64,000 nt of DNA from contig NC_133301.1 of NCBI RefSeq assembly GCF_005239225.2, positions 5,233,157 through 5,297,156 on the forward strand, given 5' to 3'. Within the stretch, counting starts at the first letter, position 1. Each line of letters opens with the position of its first letter. A model generated the notes under the pieces. It worked only from the letters and a program-made list of their open reading frames with translations, ran no database searches and was not told the origin of the DNA. The stretch comes from Populus alba. Lineage: Eukaryota > Streptophyta > Magnoliopsida > Malpighiales > Salicaceae. A program made the position numbers and the translations under genes. Of this stretch, positions 34,454 through 47,400 are shown one piece after another.

Positions 34454-37400
34454 TCTCATGCTGATTCCTAGAGCCATCTCTCACAGTCCATCAATCATAG
34501 CTGTATACAGAATAAAACCAACATCTTGATTTTCAAGATCTCTTCACATTCTTGGCTTCTTCCCAAATTCCAGATCACTCTCCGTTGCCAATTGCCAACC
34601 AAACTGCCCTGTATTTCGTACCTTCACCGTATCATCTAGAAATGAAATCAAAAGAATCAACAGAAGGCCTCTCTTCTGATCTTCTCCGCGAGGCAGACCT
34701 CTTTCAATATGTTGAGAATAGAGATGAAAAGAGAGGGTTCCATTGCCCGCTAGGGGAGACGACGCTGTATGCTTCGATCAACTAATCTAAAATTAAACAG
34801 AACTCCAAAAAAAACCCAACGGAAAAGAGAAATCTCAGTGCTTTCAAAGGTAGAAGAACATGCTGGAACAAGAAACAGAAGAGCGTCAGCAACAAATTGA
34901 TTTTGCACCAGTGAATAGGAATTGGGAAGGCAGAAATTGTTTCAAATGGGGCTATCAAGGAATGATAGCAGATTGATAGAAGATCAGAGTAAAAGAGACA
35001 ATTCCAGTTGACAAGAAAGAAAGGATCGTCTTTAAAAGCTCAATTTCAAAAAGGATTTTTTGACAATTCCAGTTGGCACACGCGCGCGCGCGAAGATTGG
35101 CATGGATTTTTTTTCAACTTGATTTTGTATTTTTTTTACCAATCTTGACATGTTTTGAGTTGGAAGATTGTTTTCTTTTTTTAGGTTATTAGGGTATTTA
35201 TTAGATGTTTTTAGATTAAAATAGGTTGAAAATCTTTTTTTTTAATAAAAAAAAAAGTCTCCATCCTTGATTTTTCAACCTTCTATCTGGTAGCCGGATT
35301 TTGAGTTTTTAAATGACGTGTTATTACATTATTATTTTTTTAAAGGAGCTAACAAAAAAAAAAAAAAAGGCTAGGTATGTATATATGACATTTTCATTTT
35401 ATAGGTCAATCGCAATCGGCTCCCTATGCCAAGTCTCCTAGCTTTTTTTATTTTTTTCAATATTTAGGTGTGATTTTATTAAAAGTTAATTAATTACAAA
35501 TATAATATGTTTATTATATAAAAACAAAATAGCAATGATTGTTTGCTTTTGGTGATTGTATAGTTAAATAAAAATGGTTTTCAAAAACAAAGTTACGAAA
35601 ACTCAGCTAAGTTTATAACTTAAGTCCTATGTTTGACAAGTTAACTTAAGTTGACGAGCGATCGGTTCGATATGTCCTCGTCTCTATATTTTTTAAAAAA
35701 TATATTTCATCTTTAATTTTTTAAGTTAAATTATATTTTTATGAATCATTTAAGTTGTTTTTTAACTTGTCAGATCGACCTAGTCATATCTAATCAACCC
35801 TCACAAGCTTAGGTTAGGCAAGGACTCAGGTTAGGATGTTTTAAGGTTGACTCGCTATAAAAAATTTGATGATGCCGCCAAAGAGTTCCTCATGGCAATG
35901 CACAAGTACGGTGTTATTCTTGTGGGTTTTGATATAATCACATCAAAATTATTAGAATATTTTTCTTTTTTAATTGAAACTTGCTTTGTGATAATGATAA
36001 AATGTTGTCTAAGAAACAAATATTCTAGTAAACAAATAATTCAAAATTATAATTTAAAGAAAAAATTTATGTTCATCAACTCAAAATCAATTCAAGACAG
36101 CACCAAACAAATTATCATTTATCAACTCAAAATCAAACAACACTGAATATCCACACAAGTCTTATTAATTTCATAAACTTATATTCAAAGTTCAAGCTAA
36201 TTCAAATAAACCAACATCAATCCAAGCACAACCCATGAATCAAGATTTATGTTCAAATCGACATAAACTCAACCCTAAATCATCAACCAACATTTAGTAT
36301 TCAATTAGAAATCACAACCCTAAAAATAAACTCGTAATTCAACACAAATTATTGAACAAAAAACACACATGAATTCTAATCAAATAATTTCTAAACAATC
36401 CAAAAATATACACAGCAATAAATATTTTGTTCTAAATTTCAGAATGTTATAACAATTTGTCCAAAAGATATTCTAAGTTTATTAATTAACCTTCTTAATT
36501 AACCTTCTGATATGTTTAGCATGTACAAGAATTAACTAAAATCGGGTCAAAAGAGCAACAGGAATAGTGATGGCGCATGTACCACGTGCCGTCACTGATT
36601 AAAGTGCTAAAACTGATGGATCTGAAGTGGCTCCTTCACCTCTTCCTTTCCCTGCCAACAGTGCTCCTTTATGCTTTTTAAGGAAGGAGATTGAGGCACA
36701 TCAAACCCCCGTCTTCTCTTTCTTCTTCTTCCTTTCTTTTCTTACCGGTTTGTTTTCTATCTATTACCTCACAGTTTTTCTTCTCCTTATTGGTTACTTC
36801 AACAATTAATAGTGGAGGGAAAATAACTGAACTATTGTGGTTTGAGCAGAAATGAGTGGTTGAGGGTCGCTATTGTGTGTTTTTAAGCATATAATATTTT
36901 GTATTGCATGCAATTAAAGGGCAATTAATACAACATATAAGGTTTAGTAATTGCATGCAATTAAAAGATAATTAAAATAAACTGAAAAATCATTATTCTT
37001 TTTATAACAACTCAATAAATTTTTACTTTTTATAAAAATATTCTAACAAAGTTTACTTGTGTTATCATTTAAACCGGTATTTTTATTAAATTTCTTAATT
37101 TTTTAATTTATATAATTATTGTAAACTTTGTCAAATCAAACCTAATTATCAACATTTATTTTTCGTTACTAAATTATAGCTTTTAAATTACATAAAAAAG
37201 CCTCTTAGTTATATATTGTTATATTTCACACTCCATAAAAAAAACAGTCTTAAGTTTATAACTTTACTTTATAATTGTGATTCATAAAAAAATAATTATT
37301 AATTATTAATTAAGAATTAGTGTTTGTCCGGTGCTACAAATACGGTTGCTCTACTTATCTGAGTTATGTTTGATTCCATTTCACTTGTCCTTTTTTATTA

Positions 37401-38589
37401 TTATTATTATTATTAGACAAAATAAAACTCATAATGCATAATTTATTTGAAGGGTTATAGAGATTAAGGTGGAAAGGTAAAAGAGAGTAAAGTGAAGTTA
37501 TTAAATTAGATATAGGCGCTCTTTGTTTTTATATTTTAAAAGTAATTTTTAAAAAATTTTGAATTTTATTTTATTTTTAAAAATTTAAAATTTAGAATGA
37601 TAATCCAAAAGTCTGATAAACCGATATGGAAGCAAAATAACATCCTTTAATTCTTCTATTTCTTAAATTAATTTCTTTTGACACTTAATAATTTGCATTA
37701 TAAAGTAAAAGCTAATGTGCGTAGAATGTTAATTAGGAAAACTAAATTCAATTAATATAAAAATAAATTTGGTTAATGTTCATGCAGTGATCTTTTGATT
37801 TCTAAAATAATCAAAACACATGGAAAAATCCAATAAAAAATTAAGATTATATATTTAGAAAGTGTGGTTCTGATTGCTTTTCAAATTATTTTTTCTATCG
37901 AAATATATCAAAATGATATTTTTTTTTTATTTTTATAAAATTATGTTTAAGATCAGCATATAAAAAAGTTCAAAAATATATAAAATAATTAATTTTAAAT
38001 AAAAAATAAATTAAAGTTTTTGAAAATACAGTTATAATTGTGTTTTTAAACTTTTTTTTTAAGGATGAAAAGAAAATAAGATTATATTTATGAAATTTAC
38101 GATTATGATTACCAAATTAAAAAAAGGGACAGCAACTCATTTTTAAGTGAATGATTGAGTTGTTTTAGTGTTTTAAATAATTTTATTTTTGTGTTTATTT
38201 CAATTGACTATAAATATATTTTGTTTCTATATTTATTCTAATTATTACTTTTCATTAAATATTATATTTTTAACTATATATTTTTTTAATTATTGGTTAG
38301 AGTTGATGATGTAGCGTTGTTAATTGTTTATAATTTACTGCTTTTGTCTTCGGCTTTTATTAGACGTAGCAAATATATAAAATTAATTAGTATGTTAGGG
38401 TTCCTTGATATTTTATGTAAAAATAGTGTTAAACATTAAGAGAAAAAAAAAAAGCGATATAAAACTTTAATTATTTAGATGTGTCATTAAGAATCAGGTT
38501 CTCTTCCTCCCCTCTGGTCTGGGCATCAAATTATATTTCATAGTACTTAAATCAATCCCGATCCCCCCTATCAAAACTCCCAGAATTCC
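34454..38589. other. Intergenic, mostly repeats; upstream region of DENR gene
   Basis: 34500-35080 has balanced composition and a 77-codon frame starting at 34552 with no recognised domain. (CG)n lies at 35079-35093. A second-family repeat copy lies at about 35100-35380, and a GACGAG/ACTTGTCAG repeat at about 35630-35860. 36540-36830 is of mixed composition and unassigned. 36900-38500 is very AT-rich, with a dispersed-family copy at about 37900-38060. The DENR promoter should lie within the last few hundred bases before 38590; no distinct motif was identified. Confidence 0.45.
35079..35093. repeat. (CG)n dinucleotide run
   Basis: CACACGCGCGCGCGCG within otherwise AT-rich plant DNA. CpG-rich runs of this length are unusual where CpG is depleted by methylation. 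Confidence 0.9.
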
Positions 38590-41267
38590 ATGGCAGAGAA
38601 ACCTGAGCCAGTGAAAGTGTCATACTGCCCAACATGCTCTCTCCCTGCAGAGTATTGTGAATTCGGGTCTGATTTCGAGAAATGCAAGCCTTGGCTCATC
38701 AAAAACGCCCCTGAACTCTACCCTGATCTCCTTAAAGGTATGAACTTTTCTTTTCTTTTCTTTTCTTGTTTCAATCTTGAAAACCCAGAAGACCCCTGCT
38801 TGTTTCCTGCTGTAATGACTGATTTTAAGACGCAAAGAATTGATCTTTTCATTTGGGTTGGCAGAGGCTGACGAAAAAGAGGCTGGGAGGGTTTCGGAGC
38901 AACTGCACTCATTTGGAATTTCCTCAATTGGTGCTGATGGGTCAGCTTCTTCTGTTCACTCTGGTAACTTTTGTTTTTTACACTTACCCAGTATGAGATT
39001 TTAATGGGTGTTTGTGTCGAGAAACATTACACGGGGCATGATTTTGTTCTCCAAAATTTTATCTTTTTGTTCATTGCCTTTTCGTTTCAGGAGAGACATC
39101 ATCATCTAAGCAAGAAGAAGTGAAAAGGCTTCCAGGTGGCAAAATCAAGAAGAAAGTAAGGACTTGTTTGTGTGTCTTGGAAGCTTTTCATTCTTTGATA
39201 GCATTGCATTCAAGATTGGCCAAACGCATGTGAAATTTCAATTCAAAAAATTAAATTGTTTTGATAAGTTAACCAGCAATCATCATCGACATGCTTCCGT
39301 TTCAGAAATGAGATTGTGGCTTCCTCTGTAACTTATGATGCTCAATTTGCTTTATTGCATTTGATCATGTATGTGACACATTTGCTTTCTGTGATATTTT
39401 TCACCTCCTCTGTAACTTGGAATCCCAAAGTGGCTTGCATTAGAGGTTTGCTTTTTGTTATATGATGGCAAAGATGTGTGGATGAAGTGAAACTGTAAGA
39501 GCGAAGTGCTTATAGAACACGTTTGTTGGATGGTTTTTGTCTCATTGAGGAAAAATATTAGTGACTATTGGCATTTTAGTTTATGAGATGATTTTGTGCT
39601 GGATTTAATTTTCAACTAAAATTATAATGATCTGGCATTACTGCATGGAATTTTTATTTCACTTTGCATTATGGCCTTTTAGTTTATGAGATGATTTTGT
39701 GCTGGATTTAATTTTCAACTAAAATTATAATGATCTGGCATTACTGCATGGAATTTTTATTTCACTTTGCATTATTCCATATAGGTAAGACAAGAAGTTG
39801 TAATTGAGAAGGTTGTTCGCAACAAGCGCAAAAGTATCACCATTATTAAAGGATTGGACCTATTTGGTAAGCCTGATGCTTTGTTGACTTCAAATCATTA
39901 TCTTGTGGTTTTTTGCGTTGATTACTAATTGCTAAAGTTACTAGTTGTATCTCTTATGATAAATATTTATGTTCAGGTATTAAATTGAGTGATGCTTCCA
40001 AAAAGCTTGGGAAGAAGTTTGCTACTGGAGCATCTGTTGTTAAGGTGCACCAAATGCCTCCTATGATTAACCAAATTCATCACCTTTTGTTCCTCTGAAT
40101 GATAAAACTTTTTATTCCTTGTTCATTTCAGGGTCCAACAGAGAAGGAACAGATTGATGTTCAAGGAGACATAGCTTATGATATCGTGGAATTTATCACA
40201 GAGACCTGGCCTGATGTAATTTCTTCTACCAACCATTTTCCACCTTCTCCTTATCTCCTTCCTGACATCCTTCTTAGTTGTCATTCTTCTTTTAGACATA
40301 GCATGTTTTTGAATTATGAATAAGAAACAAGTCCAAATTCAGTTGACCAAAGATTTGTTCTGTTTTTTTTTTTTTTTGCGAAAAAGGAACTTTTGAGTCA
40401 AAAGCTGATTTGTGGGTGTTTAGTTAATTTTGAAAGACTTTTATTTTGAAACCTCAAGACATTCAAAACTATGGCTTTCAGAGCCAATCCTGAATAGTTT
40501 GATGTTGATGAAAGTTTATACATATGCAAGTGGAGAATTCACTCTTAAGTTCTGCGTTGTCTTACAAGTTTATTTTCTCGCTCTCGAGTTACATGTGATA
40601 ATCTTTGCTTTTGCCAACTTAGTTATAGTGTGATGATGATGCTGAAGAAAGATTACAAATGTCCAATTCTCTTAGGGAAAGATTCATGCTAGTCTGTACA
40701 AAGATTACAGACTTGGCAAGAGTTTCCTTTTGCTCCTATAATGGTTCTGCTACCTTTTGATTCATAAATTATGCTATAGTAATTATGTTATGTGTAGCAT
40801 GTGTTACATTTACATACGTGAAAAATTGCCTATTATTCTTTATTGGATATTTATACAATAAGATCATGTTCATGTTATGTGATTGCTATTTCATTCGAAC
40901 AAATATTTATATTTGTATGAAAAAAAACGATGTTTGAAATTTGCACAATCAAAAGTTGCATAACTAATGCCCATGGCTTTGGTTGGTTTGCAAGCTTCTT
41001 GTGTGCTTTGAATATGAATATCGTTTGTCAATTGTTAGTAGAAGTTTACTGCGTGTGCCTCACTTATGAATAATGGGTTTTTGTTTTCACAGTAGCACTT
41101 CACTGTGTTCTTAAAAACAATCTGTTTAAACTCTAAATTGCCTTCTAAATTCTGTTTTGTATCTCTCTTCCATGCTTAACTGGCTTACATTCCACTGTTT
41201 TTCCTTTCAGGTTCCTGAAACCGCCATTTACTTCATTGAAGATGGGAAAAAGGTTCCAGCTGCTTGA
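38590..41267 (+). CDS. DENR: Density-regulated protein (DENR), SUI1-domain translation factor, 7 exons
   Basis: Exons: 38590-38737, 38865-38963, 39091-39155, 39785-39866, 39977-40044, 40132-40215 and 41211-41267. All introns are GT-AG, and the joined 603 nt give 200 residues plus TGA. The N-terminus carries four cysteines (13, 16, 23, 32) in YCPTCSLPAEYC and FEKC, the metal-binding region of DENR. The middle is acidic and Ser-rich. From residue 105 (VRQEVVIEKVVRNKRKSITI) a SUI1/eIF1-like fold follows, with GLDLFGIKLSDASKKLGKKF, ASVVKGP, DVQGDIAYDIVEFI and the end FIEDGKKVPAA. Length matches the family (about 200). DENR pairs with MCT-1 on the 40S ribosome for post-termination recycling and re-initiation, in the cytosol. 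The frame is intact and all splice sites are good. Intron 3 contains a recent 103-bp tandem duplication. Confidence 0.96.
39574..39775. repeat. Perfect 99-bp tandem duplication (period 103) in DENR intron 3
   Basis: 39574-39672 and 39677-39775 are identical, starting TTTTAGTTTATGAGATG and ending TTTGCATTAT. They are separated by the 4-bp GGCC. The second copy ends 9 bp before the acceptor of exon 4, so the normal polypyrimidine and branch region may be duplicated. Confidence 0.95.
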
Positions 41268-44102
41268 TGTTTGCCTTCCAAATGAAACTCAGATTGATTT
41301 TTGATTTTGAAATGACCCATTTGTAAGCGCCATTGACAGAATGGAACTTCTGATATCCCTTTTGTTTGGATGAGTTCTCACAAAATCAAGTATGTTTAGT
41401 AGGGGGAAAAAATGCAATGGAAGCATGCATTAATGGAGCTGGAGCATCGTATATCTCCAATAGATTCATGAATTTGGATTGAAATCTTTTTATGTTTCTT
41501 TGTGTCGTGTTTGTTGAATCTAACCTATTAAATTCAAATGGAATAGACGTGATATAGTGCAGATATACAAGTAGTGATTTTGTGCCAGCTAGTGCTTTGA
41601 TAGAGCCAATGCTTTGATAGCGAACCTGTAGCTGCGCGCACACATTTTGGGTTACCTCTTCAGCCATGTCAACGAAGGTTGTCACCATTGAGATTCTTCG
41701 TTCAATGATAATATATCCATCTTATTGGATGTGCCCTCAAAGCGTCAAGCTGCCAGCATCAGCTGCTGAAGACATAGCATGAGTTCATCTCAAACTGCTA
41801 TTATAGTTTAGAGTATGCTCCCTCAAAATTCTTTAAAAGATGTAAATCTGACATAGATGGTATTTCTCTTACAATTCTAAAAAAAAAAAAAAAACCCTCG
41901 AATCCACTATTATTATAACTAGAAAATCCACTATTATTATAATTAGAAAACTAGTTAGTGTTTTTTTTTCTTTAACACTTTGTACTCTAGGGTTTGTTTT
42001 CATTTTATTATTGATGAATTTCTGTTTCTATTAAAATAATAAATTGAAGTGACATTTTTTTTTTTTTAACATTGAGATGAAAGTGACAAGGAAATGAAAT
42101 ATTAATTAGTTGGTAGAGGAATCAAAAATTGAGAAAATGAGTATCTATACATGTCAGTAATCTCATAATTGAATGTATTATATAATTCGTCGTAAAGATA
42201 TTATTGAAAGTGACAATTATGAATTTAGACGTTATAAAAGTTAGTGTGTAATTGGATATGTATATAATATAATCGATGTTAAAAGAATTATGAATAAGCA
42301 TATTGATCTCTTTCCTTTATGGAAATCACATACGTATATTTTATAGCTAGTTGTTAAATCATAATGTTAGTTTACTTGCAATGATAAGCATGGATATTGT
42401 CATATGAGTTTAGTTTGAAATGCGAATCATAGTGTTCATTCATATGGAAATGGGAATGATAAGCAAGTATTATTGAATTTGAGTTGAATGTATTCAACAT
42501 TGGTGTTAAAATTTTAATAGACATTACAATTTCTTTTTCTCGTAAAAAATCATGGACATAAGTTTTCTTGATGACTAATAACACCCATAATGCTATATAT
42601 GTTGAAAGTCTATATCACGAAGTGGATTATCGCTAATTGTGTTGTTTCCCTGTTTATAATTTTGTTAGGTACTTTATGTATTATGAATACTTATAATTAT
42701 GCTAACAACTTCACATAGAAATGTACTAAAATGGTATAAGTGTACTTCTAACATTCAATAATTAAGTCTTTTTTGTAATGTATACATGTGTGTATACATG
42801 TCTGTATCCATTTCACATATGTTTTTCTCTAAATAAAAAATAAAAAAAATATAAGATGAATGGTAAAAAGTGATGAAAAAGAATCGAATGGAGAAATAAT
42901 TGAACTGGTGAGTGGTTGAAAGCTACTGTGTGTATATAATAGAGTTATTTGATAACCTAGAGGATTATGTTACAAATTTGATAAGTTGTGTTACCCAAAT
43001 AATTGAATTGTGTTACCCAAAGAGATTAAGAAAATGATGCGACCTCGTGATCACGTGGTCACGCAACCCACAATCAAGATTGAGATCTGATCTTGAAAAG
43101 ACGAAATAGGTCTAATAGGAGTGCGACACAATGAAAACTTGCCCCAAGGCACCAACACTATTGGAATGAGTAAATGACGCCACGAAGCCAGTTAATCTTC
43201 GATAAATCAGATTTAGTTCGTTTAAGAACTAAAGAATGCAAGAATCACTCTCATACGTTAAAACTGAAAAATTCAGAAGTAATAATCATCAAAACTACTG
43301 AAATTTAGGTTATATATGTTTAAATAGTTTTTAAAAGTAACCCTAATGGATCTATCCTTATGGGCTGAATTGACCCCCAAACAAAACTGACCAAAAAACC
43401 CTAAATTGAAAAGCTCATAACCTGATCCAAACAAGCCTTGGACCGTAGCTCAAAACAAAGTTTTAATTAAGCTCAAACATGAAAGAAAATAATAAAAATA
43501 ACTAATATGTCATTAAATACCATCAGCCCTTCTTTCCTTGTGTAGCTAGGATGAATAAGGAATCCTTATAAGAAAAGGATTCTGAAATATTAATGAATCA
43601 TTGTCACACTTGTAGATTATATTGCAGCTCATTAAAGATCTTTGTGGAACTAGAAAATTTCCAAAACCAACTACCACATTCTTGTAGGAAAAGAATCCTA
43701 ACCAAATAGGAAGTCCACAAGTCAAATGAAAGTAAATAACAAAATTCGTATAACCTCTATTGACCAGTATTGCGGTGCCTTCCCGAACTCCGATTGACCT
43801 GAATTTTTAACCTAAGATAGGAAAACATGTCTGGAGAGTTCATATAAAATATTAACCCAATCCAACGGTCGGATTTTGTAATAATTAATTAAGATGATGC
43901 AATTATCATTTTTTTTTATATCTTCCAATTAACTCGTATTTCGATGAAATTAGGCTACATCGATAGAGTTCAACGGTTATGATCAAGTTAATTGAGATTA
44001 ACCGAATCAACATTATTTGGTTTAATATTAAACTTGGTTTAAAACTCAAGTGCTTGATAACTATGTTATAATTAACCCCTGCAGCTTTGAATTTTAAGCT
44101 AT
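41268..44102. other. DENR 3' flank and intergenic sequence
   Basis: 41268 to about 41800 is balanced and probably holds the 3' UTR. From about 41880 the DNA is AT-rich and gene-free. From about 43020 to 44100 the text (ATGCGACCTCGTGATCACGTGG start, later CCTTCCCGAACTCCGATTGACC and CCAACGGTCGGATTTTG) resembles the LTR of a Ty3-type element. No second LTR or coding domain was found, so a solo or partial LTR is only a suggestion. Confidence 0.4.
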
Positions 44103-44465
44103 AACTAATTTTTGTATTCTTGTATTTTAATTCTTCTTTCACCAAGCCAAAAATCTTTTATAAAAGAGATTGTTTCTTTACTTCCAAGGTTGGAATAATA
44201 AAATAAGCACAACATTCAATATTAACTAATTTTCGTATTCTTGTTTTTTAAGTCTTCTTTCACCAAGCCAAAAATCTTTTATAAAAGCGATTGTTTCTTT
44301 ACTTCCAAGGTTGGAATAATAAAATAAGCACAACATTCAATATTAACTAATTTTCGTATTCTTGTTTTTTAAGTCTTCTTTCACCAAACCAAAAATCTTT
44401 TATAAAAGCTATTGTTTCTTTACTTCCAAGATTGGAATAATAAAATAAGCACAACATTCAATATC
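44103..44465. repeat. Three-copy tandem repeat, 121-bp unit
   Basis: Units start at 44103, 44224 and 44345 with AACTAATTTT(T/C)GTATTCTTG and end ACAACATTCAATATT. Units 2 and 3 differ at only a few bases, and unit 1 is slightly more diverged. Each copy contains the TATA-like word CTTTTATAAAAG followed by a C/G-poor stretch and TTCTTTACTTCC. No gene lies immediately next to it. Confidence 0.95.
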
Positions 44466-47400
44466 TTGTAAATAATTAGGGATATCTCTCATTAAAAATT
44501 TACGTAAAATTGCTTACCATTTATTGGCATTGATTTATCATGATATAGTCTAGTAAAGAACATTAGATAATTAGTTAATGTTACACTATGCTGCTAGTCA
44601 AATCAAAAAAAAAAAATTCACGTAAAAAAAATATAAGTGTTGATAATGTGTATTCTATTTGCAAGATTTTTTTTTTTTAATTATGAACTCTAAATGTGAT
44701 GCATATGTTTAGTAAAATAGATTAAGATTTATATACATTAATAAATGTTTAAAAGAGATATTAATACTAAATAAAGACTCAGTCATAAAGTTGAGAAATA
44801 GATATCTTATTTGTAATGTTGAGAGTTCTTCAATTTTTTTTGACATTATTTTTTTATAAGAAGAGTAATAATTTAAATTCCATTCAAATAAACTAACTTC
44901 CTAGTATAAAACCTCCTTTTCTTATTAATATCTCTTATTTCAACATAAAAAGTCTAACTTTTTAATTAATATTCTATATCATTTATTTAATAAAAATCAT
45001 AAGCAACTAGGACCCATATGAAAAATAAATAAATTATGTGATTAAAATAAAGATAAAAAAGATCTCTCTATGTATAAAACTCGAGTTCAGTTTTTGTTTG
45101 AGATCTTTGAGTATAATATAATGTTTGTTTTTTAGACAACATTCAAAGACAAGTTTGAATTATAAAAAATATAAAAATAATATAATGCTTACATATTGTT
45201 GTGGAGAACTTTTTAATAGTGTCATTAGATTTAGTGTAGCAGATTAATCTTAGGATTTCTCAATCCCACTTCTTATTTAATTTAAATTTAAAATTAAATC
45301 ATATGATATGAATTAAAACTAATATGACGGATTATTTTGGTAGGTTTCAAGTTAGCTCAAATGATCATAATTCTAAGGATACACGTGCTAAATGCACAAA
45401 AGATGCAGTGCATTCACGTAATTGGAGCATGCCAATTATATAGATAGGAGTGCTTTAAAATTAGAATCTCATAGAAAAACAATTCAAAACTTAGAAAAAC
45501 AATGGAAGTTGTTGACTTCGGAAACATCATCTTTCCATTCTCTTATAATAATAATTAAATAAAAATTTGCATTCACAAAGCAAGACTCCACACCTATAAT
45601 TACCTTGGAATAACACAATCACAAAGACTTGAATAAGCATTCCGAAGCTGCAAACATCACTATTTTCACCAAGAACACTAGCAGATTCTTCTCCAGCTAA
45701 ACAGCAGCAAACACATCCTCCTTGCATGGCTACCGTAAATTACCAAGTTCACTTACAGTAGAAACCATGGCAAAATTCCTATGTGATGAGGAAGTTGATC
45801 CATCGAGGACCAAAAGATTAACAGTCCCAACAGCAGATAGTTTATAATTCCACCGGTGATAAAGCTACATATTTTCTCGGCCAGGTAAGCTTTATCTTCT
45901 TCAAAACCATGCTAAAACATGCCACTAACGTTAAAGAATAATTTGCGTTACTGGCAGCCTAGACCATTGGCTAACCTGGTCCAGCCCACATCATATATAA
46001 AAAGAGGGCCTGTTTGAGCTGTCTGTCTCCTAACACATCAGGTTCGGCTAGGCCTTAAAACCCCCCGGTACCCGTGTGCATGGCTTTGGGCCTAAAAACC
46101 CCAGTTTATGTTGTTGGGCTAAGCCCAACCAAAAAGTTAAAATAAGGTATTGGTTGGGCCTTAAGATATTTTTTAATGCTTTTGATTTTAGACTAATAAC
46201 ATGTTTAGCAAACACCGTAAGCTTCTTTTTTTTTCTTTAGTTTTAGTGTGTATTAATTTGTGTGTCCAACCAAACAGTCCTTAAAATACTAAAAAATTCT
46301 AATAAATTTAGGAATCATTTTGAAATTATTTGAGAGTTCCTCGCGTGTTATTTTAAATTTTTTGTATAATGTCTATTTATAGACTTACACTGTAAGATAC
46401 AGATTCGATATTAAAAATACCTGATTTTTCTTATAAATTTCAAAAATTCAAGAAACATTCCATTAAGTTTTGGTCAAAATATAAAAAATCTCACAAAGTT
46501 AATTTATTTAATTAATATTCAGAGTATTAAGATTCAGTTATCCACTTTAATCCCTGATGATTGATTCAGGTGTTACCTTAAATACATGTTCAATAAGCAT
46601 AATATAATTCTATTTTTCATATGATTTACAAGTTCATTTACTTTTATCTATCTTGTTATATAAGATTATATGCAATCTAATCTAAATAACTCGAACCTCT
46701 GTATTATACCGAACCCTGTGAAAGCCACGGCCTCCCAGGGAACTGCTGAATGGTCCTGGTTTTAAAGCATTGGTAACAGTGTTATTTGTCTGGAATAACG
46801 ACGTCGCTTTCTCACAAGATCCCATGGCTCCAATGGAAGAGTAGTTAAGTGGGAACAAGCAAGGCATCTTTTTAGAGGGCAAACAGCACTCGCCATGTCT
46901 GGACTTGCTTCCACTATAATCATAGCATCCCCTTTCCATATTGGAGCGAACATTCAAGCCCTCATTTAGGCACTCTTTCTTACATTACTCTCTATATTTA
47001 TCATCTGAGAATTTCCCCCAAGGGATAAAGCCAAATTTGGACCCACGTCGGCACAGAGAATAATCGCATGTTATAGGATATTGCCCCATGAGAGCAGCAA
47101 AGAAACATTTCAGCCCCACAGTTGATCCTACCTTTTTTTTTTCTCTCTACAATAAGGCATAAGACATGTCGTCCATCTTAATTTTTTTTTTTTAAAAAAA
47201 TAAGACGACATGTTATTTGATCTTGCTCTTAGCAGCCAAAAAATCAAAGCTGAAGTTTTTTTTTACTTAAAAACCCGTTTCTCAATCTATTTTTGACCCA
47301 AAACACATATAAAACACTTAAAAAATCATGATAAACCTATCTAGGGGCTCAAAAGACCAAAAAATCATAAATAAATAAAAAATCAAAATCAACCGAACTC

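Noticed and set aside
36627..36809. 60-codon frame with a hydrophobic C-terminal half
   Set aside because: The hydrophobic part comes from a T-rich tract. There is no family resemblance, splice sites or conserved start context.
38738..38871. Longer DENR exon 1 reading into intron 1
   Set aside because: The read-through ends in a stop, and the GT at 38738 with AG at 38863-38864 restores the conserved DENR sequence in frame.
43020..44100. Complete solo LTR
   Set aside because: The text is LTR-like, but no TG...CA boundaries with a target duplication could be placed, so it was kept only as a suggestion.
45527..45727. Minus-strand words NSDVCSFGML resembling kinase subdomain IX
   Set aside because: No other kinase motif occurs on either side in any frame, so it is too short to support a gene fragment.
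45990..46030. CATATATAAAAAGAGGGCC as a plant core promoter
   Set aside because: No reading frame follows, and nearby words resemble dispersed repeat sequence.
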